A model generated the notes under the pieces. That model saw nothing but the letters and a program-made list of their open reading frames with translations, ran no database searches and was not told where the DNA came from. DNA of 64,000 nucleotides from Chloroflexota bacterium (GTDB lineage Bacteria; Chloroflexota; Anaerolineae; B4-G1; SLSP01). Below, piece by piece: positions 1 through 8,260 of this stretch. Every line of letters starts with the position of its first letter. The stretch's first letter is position 1. The stretch covers positions 124,001 to 188,000 of the forward strand of contig JAIOAX010000004.1 of assembly GCA_019873645.1 (NCBI GenBank). The letters are read 5' to 3'. Made by a program: the position numbers and the translations under genes.

Positions 1-2
1 TG

Positions 3-827
3 CTCACCGCCTGTGGGACGCCAACCCCCTCCTTGCCAGAAACGTTCAGCGGCGATTTGGCTTATCCGTGGGTCACGCGCCAATGCGACCTGGGCTATCG
101 CATCACCGGCACAGACGCCCATCGCCAGGCCGGGGACATGATCCTCAAAGAACTACGCGCGCAAGGATGGGCAGTCCGCGAGCAGCCGTTCACCTACAAA
201 GGCGTCGCGGCACGCAATATCCTGGCGTGGAAGGGCGATGGAGATGCCGTGCTCATCGGGGCGCATTACGACACCCGCCGCGCCGCCGATCAGGAAGACC
301 CGGCCAAACCCGTAATGGGCGCGAACGACGGGGCGAGCGGCGTCGCGGTGCTGCTGGAGCTGGCGCGCACGCTCCAATGGGATACCACCCAACGGCGCAT
401 CTACCTGGCGTTCTTCGATGCCGAGGACAACGGACGACTTGACGGTTGGGAGTGGATCGTAGGGTCTACCTATATGGCAGCCCACTGGGGCGAAAACGGC
501 GAGTCGCCGCTGCAAGCGATGGTGCTGGTGGACATGATCGGCGACGCCGACCAGCAAGTTTACTATGAACGCAACTCCGATCCCACGCTGAGTAAAACCC
601 TGTGGGACATCGCCGCGCAGTTAGGATATGGCGACCGCATCATCCCCGAATACCGCTACGCTATGCTTGATGACCACATCCCCTTCATGCGGATGGGTGT
701 CCCGGCGGTGGATATGATTGATTTCGACTATTCCTACTGGCACACCACCCAGGATACGCCGGACAAAGTCTCCGCCGCGAGCCTCGAAGCCGTCGGGCGG
801 ACATTAGAAGTGTGGCTGGAAAAATGA
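3..827 (+). CDS. M28-family zinc peptidase / glutaminyl cyclase-like lipoprotein, 5' end outside window
   Basis: The reading frame is already open at the left edge, so the start lies outside the window. The first residues read LTACGTPTPS, a lipobox with the lipidated Cys, which predicts an exported lipoprotein anchored on the outer face of the membrane. A TTG at 33 is in frame but lies after the lipobox and is unlikely to be the start. The body carries M28-type metal-ligand motifs: GAHYDTR, GANDGASG, FFDAEDNG, a VDMIGD segment and a late YWHTTQDTPDK block. Family knowledge: this fold includes aminopeptidases and glutaminyl-peptide cyclotransferases using one or two zinc ions. Aminopeptidase and cyclase cannot be told apart here. 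The gene ends with TGA, about 110 nt before the next start. Confidence 0.85.
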   Translation, partial: LTACGTPTPSLPETFSGDLAYPWVTRQCDLGYRITGTDAHRQAGDMILKELRAQGWAVREQPFTYKGVAARNILAWKGDGDAVLIGAHYDTRRAADQEDPAKPVMGANDGASGVAVLLELARTLQWDTTQRRIYLAFFDAEDNGRLDGWEWIVGSTYMAAHWGENGESPLQAMVLVDMIGDADQQVYYERNSDPTLSKTLWDIAAQLGYGDRIIPEYRYAMLDDHIPFMRMGVPAVDMIDFDYSYWHTTQDTPDKVSAASLEAVGRTLEVWLEK

Positions 828-940
828 CATCGGGTGCGCGGTTTATTTTCAAGGGAGAGTGAAAATTCTGACCGCGAGTCACGCCGATTTTTAAGAAAGA
901 TTTGCAGAGATTAGCGGTTTATTTTCCAGGGAGGTGTAGC

Positions 941-2143
941 TTGAAAACCGAGGAGTATATCGCCTTAGAGAATCAATACGGCGCCAGGAATTATCTGCCT
1001 CTCGATGTGGTGCTCACCCGTGGACAGGGGATTTGGGTATGGGATGTGGAGGGCAACCGGTATCTGGATTTCCTCTCATCCTATTCAGCGGTCAATCAGG
1101 GTCACTGTCACCCGAAGATCGCGGCCGCCATGCATGCCCAGATTGACCGGCTGACACTGACCTCCAGAGCCTTCCGTAACGATCAACTGGGACTGTTGTA
1201 CAAGGAACTGTGTGAGCTGACTCACTCGCACATGGTCTTACTGATGAACAGCGGTGCAGAAGCCGTGGAATCGTGCATCAAAGCCGTGCGCAAGTGGGGC
1301 TACAAGACCAAAGGCATCCCCTACGGACAAGCCGAGATCATCGTCTGCGCCAACAACTTTCACGGCCGCACGATCACCATCGTCGGTTTCAGCACAGAGG
1401 AACAGTACCGCGACGGTTACGCGCCGTTCACACCCGGCTTCGTCATCATCCCGTTTGGCGACGCAGCGGCGCTGGAAGCGGCGATTACACCAAACACCGT
1501 CGCCTTCCTGGTCGAGCCGATCCAGGGCGAAGCCGGCATCATCGTTCCGCCGGAAGGCTATCTACGCGATGTACGCCGCATCTGTACCGAGCACGACATC
1601 GCGATGATCACCGACGAAATCCAAACCGGCCTGGGACGCACCGGCAAGCTCCTGGCCGAAGAGCACGAGGGCGTAGAGGCCGACCTGACACTCATCGGCA
1701 AGGCGCTCTCCGGCGGCTTCTATCCGGTTTCGGCGGTGCTTTCCAATAAGGAAGTGCTCGGTGTGTTCCAGCCCGGCGACCATGGTAGCACCTTCGGCGG
1801 CAACCCGCTGGCCTGCGCCACCGCCCGCGTGGCACTGAGGGTCCTGATAGAAGAAGGGATGATCGAAAACTCCGCTAAAATGGGTGCGTATCTGCTGGAG
1901 CAGTTGCGCAAAATCAAAAGTCCTTATATAAAAGAGGTGCGTGGCAAGGGCCTGTTCATCGGTGTAGAATTGTACCCGGAGGCCGGCGGCGCGCGGCGCT
2001 TCTGTGAGGCCCTTATGCGGCGTGGCCTGCTCTGCAAGGAGACGCACCAGCACGTCATCCGCTTTGCGCCGCCGTTGGTCATCCAAAAAGACGACCTCAA
2101 TTGGGCTTTGGAGCGCATCGAGGCTGTGCTGACAAAAACCTAG
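941..2143 (+). CDS. rocD: Ornithine--oxo-acid aminotransferase
   Basis: A class-III PLP aminotransferase of 400 residues that would convert ornithine and 2-oxoglutarate into glutamate semialdehyde and glutamate. The N-terminal [17 protein letters not shown] block is characteristic of ornithine aminotransferases. The PLP pocket is visible as [15 protein letters not shown], the [13 protein letters not shown] aspartate segment, the lysine in [12 protein letters not shown], and [13 protein letters not shown] chose the TTG at 941 because GGGAGG lies 6 nt upstream; an upstream in-frame TTG at 902 has no ribosome binding site and would add 13 unlikely residues. Neighbours show no arginine-pathway genes, so it appears to be a single transcription unit or loosely linked to the upstream peptidase. 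Confidence 0.93.
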   Translation: MKTEEYIALENQYGARNYLPLDVVLTRGQGIWVWDVEGNRYLDFLSSYSAVNQGHCHPKIAAAMHAQIDRLTLTSRAFRNDQLGLLYKELCELTHSHMVLLMNSGAEAVESCIKAVRKWGYKTKGIPYGQAEIIVCANNFHGRTITIVGFSTEEQYRDGYAPFTPGFVIIPFGDAAALEAAITPNTVAFLVEPIQGEAGIIVPPEGYLRDVRRICTEHDIAMITDEIQTGLGRTGKLLAEEHEGVEADLTLIGKALSGGFYPVSAVLSNKEVLGVFQPGDHGSTFGGNPLACATARVALRVLIEEGMIENSAKMGAYLLEQLRKIKSPYIKEVRGKGLFIGVELYPEAGGARRFCEALMRRGLLCKETHQHVIRFAPPLVIQKDDLNWALERIEAVLTKT

Positions 2144-2425
2144 TACCGCGCGGCGCAAATCACTTCCTGATTAAACAGCTCTTCGATAGCTCTTCAATAG
2201 CTCAAAGGGGAACACCAGTTCCCCGTTCGGTAGGTCCCGGTTACATTTACTACAGAAACCGCGGATCTGGCGATCCGCTCCAAGCATAGCTGGCGATCCG
2301 CTCCAAGCATAGCTGGCGATCCGCTCCAAGCATAGCTGGCGATCCGCTCCAAGCATAGCTGGCGATCCGCTCCAAGCATAGCTAACCAGCGTAGAATTTC
2401 TGCCACGATGTAGTAGCTGTCCTGG
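2144..2425 (+). repeat. Dispersed intergenic repeat, copy 1, carrying an internal tandem array
   Basis: The 358-nt gap between rocD and the glycyl radical enzyme holds no gene. Its first 80 nt match the gap after the ABC permease at 57164: both run from just after a stop codon to a small hairpin GGGGAAC-N4-GTTCCCC preceded by ATTGCTCAAA or ATAGCTCAAA. Similarity resumes at GAAACCGCG and again at GCTAACC, so the two loci share an element of about 180 bp. In this copy the element is interrupted by a 5 x 23-bp tandem array. The rest of the gap (2426-2490) is a degenerate tract of gactatctgac-like words leading into the next ribosome binding site. Confidence 0.65.
2267..2381 (+). repeat. Perfect 5 x 23-bp tandem repeat
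   Basis: Five identical, directly adjacent copies of a 23-bp unit that begins CTGGCGATCC and ends CCAAGCATAG. There are no spacers, so it is not a CRISPR array. The complete identity points to recent expansion. On the minus strand the array is open as a repetitive LGADRQ/LERIAS-type frame, which is a by-product of the repeat and not a gene. Confidence 0.95.
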
Positions 2426-2501
2426 TAATGAGATACCTCCAGGACTGCTTGACTCACGACTATCTGACTAACGACTATCAGACGATTTGCGGAGGAGCAC
2501 A

Positions 2502-5003
2502 ATGAGTTGCCTACAACCCCAATACCGCATCAAACAACCCCAAAACCTCTCGCCGCGCATCCAATGGCTGCGAGACTACTACTTTCAGGGCGTCCAGCGT
2601 CGCTGGAACAATGAGATGACCGCCTGGACCACCGGAACGCCGTGGGATTTCCAATACGAAGAAATCTCGTTCTACATCGTGCCGGAGACCTACGCCTTCT
2701 TCCAGACCTTCCGCTCCTGTTTCCAACAAACGGCGCGCCCTGTAGCACTGCATCCCGATTTCTGGACGTGGAGCCTGCCGGAGCGTAAGGCGTGGTTCAA
2801 CCGTGAGGTGATGGTGCACTATCTGCCCAAAGAAATCTTGCCCGGCGACCTGCTCGCGGGCGCGCGCTTCAACGTGATGACCTCCACCTGCTTGAACAAG
2901 AAGGAAGCGCGGGAGTACAACCGCCTCATCTACGGCAAAAACGGGACACGCGCGGCCATCAAGTGGTACCACGATCACGGCTACGGTAACTGCGGCGCGA
3001 CCAGCGGCCATCTGATCCCCGATTATGCCCGCGTGCTCAACGATGGCTGGCAAGCGATCCACGCCGACCTGGAAGCGCGCTATGCCGCCCTGCCGGAAGC
3101 CGACAAACACGGCGCGAAGGGCGCACAACTGCGGGCGATGCTCACCGCGTCCACGATGGCGCGCGATGTGGCAGCGGGTTACGCCGCAGAATGTCTGCGC
3201 CTGGCGGAAGCCGAATCCGACCCCGCCCGCCGCGCCGAACTCGAACAGATGGCGGTGAACTTGCGGCGCGTTCCCTGGGAGCCGGCGACGACGTTCTGGG
3301 AAGCCGTGCAATCCCTGTGGCTCACGCACATGCTGGTGATGAGCGACGAAAACTACCCCGGCCCCGGCGTCTCCTTCGGGCGCATCGACCAATACCTCTA
3401 CCCGTTCTGGCAGGCGTCATTGGAAGCTGGGATGGACCGTGAATTTGGCAAGGAAATCCTCAAGTGCTTCTGGGTGCACTGCAACACCGCCTACGACGCA
3501 ATGATCCGCACGGGTGGCAACCAGGGCATCACGGCAGGTTACGGCCAATTGCTCACGCTCTCCGGGATGGGCGCTGGCGGCGTAGACCTGACCAACGATC
3601 TCACTTTCGCGATCCTCGAAGTGATTGACGAGATGTCGCCGATCCTCGAACCCAAACCCAATGTGCGCCTGCATCGCGGCACACCTGACGCGCTGCTCGA
3701 CAAAGTCGTGGCGATGATCGCCGAAAGCCAGGGCGCGCCGTTCCTGCTCAACTTCGATGAGCGTTCGATGGCCGGGTTGCTGCTTCAGGCGCGCAAGTCC
3801 GGTGTCGAACATCTCATCCATCCCGGCAACGTCCACGACTACGCGCCGGTCGGCTGCCTGGAAAACACGATGGTCGGCAATGACCGCTCCGGCACGGTAG
3901 ATAACAACCTCAACTTGCTCAAAGCCGTCGAGTTGGCGCTCACCGGCGGCTACGACCTGCTGCCCTTCACCGATCCGATGACCGGCAAGACCGATGCGGT
4001 GAAACGTTGGGGACCGGATACCGGCGATCCAACGACGTTCACCACCTGGGAGCAATTCTGGGATGCCTACGTCACCCAGACGCGCTTCATCATCCAAAAG
4101 AGTGTGGAACTCTACAACCGTACCGATGCCTTGCGCACGCGCTTCTCCCCTACCCCATACCTCTCGTGTCTGGTGCGCGGCTGCGCCGAGAAGGGATTGG
4201 ACATCACCCAGGGCGGCGCGGAATTGGCTTACGTCACCATCGAGGCCGTCACCTTCGCCACGACCGTAGATTCGCTCCTGGCGATCAAGTACCTGGTGTT
4301 CGACGAAAAAGCCTGTACGATGGCGGAACTCATCCAGGCGCTCCGCGACAACTGGGAAGGGCATGCAGTCTTGCAGACCCGCGCCCTGCGCAAAGCCCCC
4401 AAATATGGACGTGACGATCCCATCGCCGACGCAATGGCCCGGCAGGTGATGGAGCTGTGGACCGAGGAAACCTGGAAATACAAAACCGAAGCCAGCGGCG
4501 CGCAGTTCCGGCCAGGCATGCTAAGTTGGAACTACTGGATTGCCGACAGCTTCATCCTGCCCGCCAGTCCCGATGGGCGGCCCAAGGGCAAATTCCTTTC
4601 CAACGCGCTGTGTCCGTCCAACGGCGCCGACACGCGCGGCCCGACAGCCAATGTTAACTCTGTGGGTAAAGCACTCGGTGGCCGCAGTCCCAACGGCGAT
4701 TGGGGCGACTTCGTCAACCTGCTGCCCAACGGCGGCAGCCACACAATGACCTTCAGCCCCTCGCTGTTGCGCGACCCGGAACATCAAGCCAAGTTCAAAG
4801 CGTTCCTGCGCGGCTATATCGAAAACGGCGGCACCGCCTTGCAGGTGAACATGGTAGACGCCGCGATGCTGCGCGATGCCCAAAAACATCCGGAGGATTA
4901 CCGCCACCTGCTCGTCCGCGTCACCGGCTACAACGCTTACTTCACCAGCATCGGCAAAGAGTTGCAGGACGAGATTATCGCGCGAGAAACGCATCAGTTT
5001 TAG
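2502..5003 (+). CDS. Glycyl radical enzyme (pyruvate formate-lyase / diol-dehydratase superfamily)
   Basis: An 833-residue protein with the two hallmarks of the superfamily. The active-site cysteine is Cys452 in a VGCLE motif, and the C-terminal glycyl radical is at Gly809 in RVTGYNAYF, 24 residues from the end. The Glu two positions after the cysteine is typical of the dehydratase, decarboxylase and lyase branches (GCVE-type) rather than of true pyruvate formate-lyase, which has a Cys-Cys pair. These enzymes work only without oxygen and need a radical-SAM activase; none is encoded within this window. Start ATG 2502 is set by GGAGGA 5 nt upstream; an in-frame TTG at 2487 is less likely. The substrate cannot be assigned from sequence alone. 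Confidence 0.9.
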   Translation: MSCLQPQYRIKQPQNLSPRIQWLRDYYFQGVQRRWNNEMTAWTTGTPWDFQYEEISFYIVPETYAFFQTFRSCFQQTARPVALHPDFWTWSLPERKAWFNREVMVHYLPKEILPGDLLAGARFNVMTSTCLNKKEAREYNRLIYGKNGTRAAIKWYHDHGYGNCGATSGHLIPDYARVLNDGWQAIHADLEARYAALPEADKHGAKGAQLRAMLTASTMARDVAAGYAAECLRLAEAESDPARRAELEQMAVNLRRVPWEPATTFWEAVQSLWLTHMLVMSDENYPGPGVSFGRIDQYLYPFWQASLEAGMDREFGKEILKCFWVHCNTAYDAMIRTGGNQGITAGYGQLLTLSGMGAGGVDLTNDLTFAILEVIDEMSPILEPKPNVRLHRGTPDALLDKVVAMIAESQGAPFLLNFDERSMAGLLLQARKSGVEHLIHPGNVHDYAPVGCLENTMVGNDRSGTVDNNLNLLKAVELALTGGYDLLPFTDPMTGKTDAVKRWGPDTGDPTTFTTWEQFWDAYVTQTRFIIQKSVELYNRTDALRTRFSPTPYLSCLVRGCAEKGLDITQGGAELAYVTIEAVTFATTVDSLLAIKYLVFDEKACTMAELIQALRDNWEGHAVLQTRALRKAPKYGRDDPIADAMARQVMELWTEETWKYKTEASGAQFRPGMLSWNYWIADSFILPASPDGRPKGKFLSNALCPSNGADTRGPTANVNSVGKALGGRSPNGDWGDFVNLLPNGGSHTMTFSPSLLRDPEHQAKFKAFLRGYIENGGTALQVNMVDAAMLRDAQKHPEDYRHLLVRVTGYNAYFTSIGKELQDEIIARETHQF

Positions 5004-5007
5004 GTTA

Positions 5008-5092
5008 GTAACTGGTAATTGGGGATTAGTAATCAGGGATTGGTAATCAGGGAGCAAATTTTCCCAATCCCTACTCCCCAATTACCGGTTAC
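5008..5092. repeat. Intergenic aattacc-type repeat forming a long hairpin
   Basis: Begins 5 nt after the glycyl radical enzyme stop. Words of the type GGTAATTGGGGATTAG are followed by their inverse CCCCAATTACC. The outer arms, 5008-5025 and 5075-5092, pair over 18 positions with a single mismatch. No U-run follows, so it is not a classical terminator, although it could stabilise or attenuate the transcript. The same word family fills 6793-6852, 25469-25515, 28529-28631 and the start of murD. Confidence 0.8.
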
Positions 5093-5121
5093 CAATTGCC
5101 GACACACAAGGAGGATACCCA

Positions 5122-5277
5122 ATGCGACGTAAAAAACAAAAACGCTGTGGATTCTGGCTGTTGTTGTTCCTGGTAGGGCTGGTACTGGTCTACCGGAATT
5201 TGAGTGAGGCGCAGAAACGGTTCGTGCAGAACATCCTCAGGCAGGTGCCTTATCTTCCGGCGCGCTATGCAGTATAA
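5122..5277 (+). CDS. Small single-pass membrane protein, 51 aa, unknown function
   Basis: A short gene placed between the glycyl radical enzyme and the FAD oxidoreductase. It starts at ATG 5122 after a good ribosome binding site (GGAGG about 7 nt upstream) and stops 12 nt before the next start. The protein has a strongly basic N-terminus (MRRKKQKR), one hydrophobic segment (about residues 11-24, leucine and valine rich), then a short soluble tail ending in PARYAV. By the positive-inside rule the N-terminus should be cytoplasmic. I recognise no family. Tight spacing to the next gene suggests co-translation with it. Confidence 0.7.
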   Translation: MRRKKQKRCGFWLLLFLVGLVLVYRNLSEAQKRFVQNILRQVPYLPARYAV

Positions 5278-5289
5278 AGGAGGTAAGCT

Positions 5290-6792
5290 ATGGCAGATTA
5301 TGATGTAATTGTCATCGGAGCGGGCACCGGCGGGTTGAGTGTGGGCGCGCAACTGGCGAAACAGGGGCGCAAAGTGCTGCTCCTGGAACAAAGTGAACGC
5401 ATCGGCGGCTGTTGCTCCACGTTTGAACAGCAGGGATTTCATTTCGACCTGGGCGCGTCGTTGATCGAAGCTACCGATTTGATTGACGAAGCCTTTCAGC
5501 GACTCGGCACCACATTGAAGGCCGAGGTCAACCTCCTGCCCTGCGATCCCATCTACACGGTTATCATGAAAGACGGCACGCGGATGAAGTATCCTACCTC
5601 CCTCGCCGCCTCAGCAGAGGAAATCCAGCGGCTTGCGCCTGCCGAAGTGCCCAACTGGGAACGCTTCTGTGCGGCCATGAAGGAGCTATCCGACAACGCG
5701 CTCTCCCTTTTCCGCAGCCCGATGGATTCGCTGGCCGACTTCGTCCGCTTTTTCGCCAATGCGCCCGGCATGCTCAAGTACGCTCCGTTGTTCTTCTGTA
5801 GCTATCAGGATGTTTTGCAACATTACTTCAAAAATGAGCGTGTACGTGAGTCCATTGCTTATCAAACCCTCTTTATCGGCCTGCCGCCGGCGCTGTGTCC
5901 GGGCGTTTTCGCGATGGTGGCCTACGGCGAACATGCCGGTGTCTATTACAGCCAAGGCGGGATGATCGGCATCCCGGCGGCATTGCAACGTTGCGGAGAA
6001 CGTTTCGGCATGGAAGTGCGCCTCAAGACGCTCGTGAACAAGGTGCTGGTACGCGACGGGCGAGCGTGCGGTGTGCGGCTGGCCGATGGGACGGAAATCA
6101 CCGCGTCGGTGGTCGTGTCGGACATCAACGCCAAAACGTTGTATCTGGATCTGATCGGCGAGGAACACCTGCCCTGGCTGACGCGCATCGGCATCAAGAG
6201 CTACGAGTACGCCATGGCCGTGCCGATGCTCTACCTGGGTGTGGACTATACGCCGCCCCTGGAATCCCATCATACGTTGGCGACGCTGCCGACAGCTGAG
6301 ATCAACCGCTACTGGTGGGAAACCTACGAAAAAGGGCGCTATCCCACAGAGCAACAATTCGGCATCATCAGTTGGACCTCGCACAGCGATCCGGCTCTCG
6401 CGCCGGAAGGCCAGCACGTGATCGTGCTGACGTTGGCCCCCGCGCCCTATCGGCGCAGCGACGGCAAGAGCTGGGACGAGATCAAGCCACAGTTGACCGA
6501 GCAGATCATTGACTATTACAGCACGCACTACATTCCGGGATTGCGCGAGCACGTCAAAGTGGCGCTGCTGGCGACGCCGCTGGATTTCGAGCGCAACCTG
6601 CGCCTGCCCGAAGGCGCCATCTACGCCCTGCGGCAGGACATCACGCACGAGACCATCTTCCGTCCTGCCGCGAAATCCAAATCCATCGCCGGGCTGTACC
6701 TGGTCGGCGCATCCACCCATCCCGGTGGCGGCGTCCCCACCACCATCGCCTCAGGTATGATCGCCGCCGATCTCATTGAACGATGTGAGTAA
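5290..6792 (+). CDS. CrtI/phytoene-desaturase-like FAD-dependent oxidoreductase
   Basis: A 500-residue flavoprotein. The N-terminal Rossmann motif VIVIGAGTGGLSVGAQLA binds the FAD dinucleotide, followed by an E-Q-S segment and RIGGCCSTF. The C-terminus has the signature GLYLVGASTHPGGGVPTTIASG of the CrtI / carotene isomerase / retinol saturase group. Family members desaturate, isomerise or saturate polyprenoid chains. No phytoene synthase or other carotenoid gene lies in the window, so substrate and reaction are open. The start ATG 5290 follows AAAGGAGG by 7 nt. The gene probably forms an operon with the 51-aa gene upstream and the flavin-type protein downstream. Confidence 0.85.
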   Translation: MADYDVIVIGAGTGGLSVGAQLAKQGRKVLLLEQSERIGGCCSTFEQQGFHFDLGASLIEATDLIDEAFQRLGTTLKAEVNLLPCDPIYTVIMKDGTRMKYPTSLAASAEEIQRLAPAEVPNWERFCAAMKELSDNALSLFRSPMDSLADFVRFFANAPGMLKYAPLFFCSYQDVLQHYFKNERVRESIAYQTLFIGLPPALCPGVFAMVAYGEHAGVYYSQGGMIGIPAALQRCGERFGMEVRLKTLVNKVLVRDGRACGVRLADGTEITASVVVSDINAKTLYLDLIGEEHLPWLTRIGIKSYEYAMAVPMLYLGVDYTPPLESHHTLATLPTAEINRYWWETYEKGRYPTEQQFGIISWTSHSDPALAPEGQHVIVLTLAPAPYRRSDGKSWDEIKPQLTEQIIDYYSTHYIPGLREHVKVALLATPLDFERNLRLPEGAIYALRQDITHETIFRPAAKSKSIAGLYLVGASTHPGGGVPTTIASGMIAADLIERCE

Positions 6793-6852
6793 TCAGGGAG
6801 TAGGGATTAGGGAATAGGGATATTCATTCCCAATCCCCAATCCCTAATCCCC
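6793..6852. repeat. Intergenic ggattaggga repeat hairpin
   Basis: Copies of GGGATTAGGGA on the left are mirrored by CCCAATCCCCAATCCCTAA on the right, giving an imperfect stem of about 25 bp around a TATTCA loop. The tract ends directly at the ribosome binding site AGGAGGA of the next gene, which could therefore be partly sequestered or displayed by the structure. Confidence 0.7.
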
Positions 6853-6862
6853 AGGAGGAACA

Positions 6863-7711
6863 ATGACACTCTTACCGCATACCACCTTCTCCGAAGCCGA
6901 CATCGCCGCCTTTATGCCGGAGATGAAGATCGGGCTGCTGGCGCTGGTCAATGATGCGGGACTGCCGCATCTCACCCTGATTTCGACGCTGCGGGCCAGC
7001 TCACCCACACAGTTGACGTGGGGGCAGTTCACCGAGGGGCTGTCCAAGCAATTCATCCGGCAGCATCCCCAGGTGGGCTTTATGGTGATGACATTGAACA
7101 AAGAGGTGTGGCGTGGGAAGGCCACATTCACGCACACCGCGCGGCAGGGGCCGGAGTACGATGCCTACAACAATATCCCGATGTTCCGCTACAACGCCTA
7201 CTTCGGCGTCCACACAGTCTACTATATGGATTTGGTTGCACACACCGGGCGGCAGGTTTTGCCGATGGGTCAGGTGGTCTTTTCGGCGATACAGACCATG
7301 GCGGCGCGGATGCTGGCACAGAAAACCCAAACGCCTGTGCTTAACTTGTGGACACGCCGCCTGCTGAACAAACTCGACAACCTCAAGTTTGTGGGCTACG
7401 TCGGCGAGGATGGCTATCCGGTCATCATTCCCGTCATTCAAGCGCAGGCGCTCGATGCAGAACGGGTGATCTTCGCGGCGGGTGCGTTCGGAGACGAACT
7501 GCGCGCGATTCCCAGAGGCGTACCGCTGGCCGTCTTCGGGATGTCGCTGGATATGGAAACCGTACTATTGCGTGGAACCTTCGAGGGTGTGCGGCGCGTC
7601 GGCGGGATGCCGTGTGGGACGGTCGCCGTGGAGTGGGTCTACAATCCTATGCCGCCCAAGCCGGAGCAGATTTACCCGCCGCTGCCGTTGGAGCCGGTGC
7701 GGGTGTTTTAA
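6863..7711 (+). CDS. Split-barrel (pyridoxamine-phosphate-oxidase-like) protein, unknown function
   Basis: A 282-residue protein whose N-terminal part (MKIGLLALVNDAGLPHLTLISTLRA) looks like the first strands of the FMN-binding split barrel found in pyridoxamine-phosphate oxidases and flavin reductases. A second barrel-like part (FVGYVGEDGYPVIIPVIQAQ) follows after residue 170, so the gene may encode two related domains. Function is not recognisable. It starts at ATG 6863 behind AGGAGGA and follows the CrtI-like gene by 70 nt, so a redox partnership is possible but is inference only. Confidence 0.6.
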   Translation: MTLLPHTTFSEADIAAFMPEMKIGLLALVNDAGLPHLTLISTLRASSPTQLTWGQFTEGLSKQFIRQHPQVGFMVMTLNKEVWRGKATFTHTARQGPEYDAYNNIPMFRYNAYFGVHTVYYMDLVAHTGRQVLPMGQVVFSAIQTMAARMLAQKTQTPVLNLWTRRLLNKLDNLKFVGYVGEDGYPVIIPVIQAQALDAERVIFAAGAFGDELRAIPRGVPLAVFGMSLDMETVLLRGTFEGVRRVGGMPCGTVAVEWVYNPMPPKPEQIYPPLPLEPVRVF

Positions 7712-7716
7712 TGTCA

Positions 7717-7755
7717 ACGGATTGAACGGATTTTTCCGCTCTATCCGTTCAATCC
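7717..7755. terminator. Hairpin between convergent genes
   Basis: CGGATTGAACGGAT (7717-7730) is perfectly inverted at 7742-7755 with an 11-nt loop containing TTTT. It sits 5 nt after the stop of the split-barrel gene and just before the end of the oppositely oriented ATPase remnant, a position suited to a bidirectional transcription stop. The words belong to the same ggatt/gatta repeat family seen at 12511-12735 and 32649-32712. Confidence 0.55.
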
Positions 7756-7763
7756 GGCGCAAA

Positions 7764-8260
7764 CTATACGATCCACCGCCGCAGGAGTTCGCTGGCGAAA
7801 CACATACCGGTCTCATCCTCGAGAACAACATCATGGCGGCGGAGCAAAATGAAGACGTTTCCCAGGTCAACGATCGGCAACGCGGTGCGAAGTTCCTCCC
7901 GCGTCCACGGCGACTCACGGGCCGCCATCACCCGCAGCCCCACACGCTCAGCCTCGGTGCTGTTGTTCCATACCCCGTCGAAGTAGTAACCGGTCGCGTG
8001 GTAAAAATCTGGCGTGAAGATGGGTGGCAGCTCATCCGGCATGATCACGCAAGGCATGGCTTGACCCTCGCGCATAAAGCGCTCGTTCCACCGCTCCACC
8101 AGTTCCCAACAGAGCCGTTGCAGAAGATACGGCTGTCCATAAGTCAGCCGGTACAGTTCGGCGCGCCATTCTGGTGCGTATTCGAGCGCGAAATCCGGGT
8201 GTGGCCGGGCGATGAGGTCAAGTGCATCCGCCTCGCCGAGGTAACTCACAATGTTTTGCT
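7764..8260 (-). pseudogene. 3' remnant of an AAA/STAND-type ATPase gene, truncated by an insertion element
   Basis: About 165 codons remain, read on the minus strand. The stretch LTYGQPYLLQRLCWELVERWNE matches the lid/helical region that follows the nucleotide-binding domain in many prokaryotic AAA and STAND ATPases. The tail (WTREELRTALPIVDLGNVFILLRRHDVV) looks like a winged helix. The P-loop half is absent. The frame runs without a stop straight into the terminal inverted repeat of the adjacent IS66-type element at 8261, and nothing resembling the missing half lies on the other side. I infer that insertion followed by deletion removed the 5' part. A GTG at 8249 could still initiate a fragment, but I see no evidence that it does. 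Confidence 0.7.

Noticed and set aside
2267..2381. CRISPR-like array
   Set aside because: Units are directly adjacent with no spacers and no cas genes nearby.
2194..2502. Minus-strand frame encoding LGADRQ/LERIAS repeats
   Set aside because: The frame is produced by the 23-bp tandem array and has no start context or homology.
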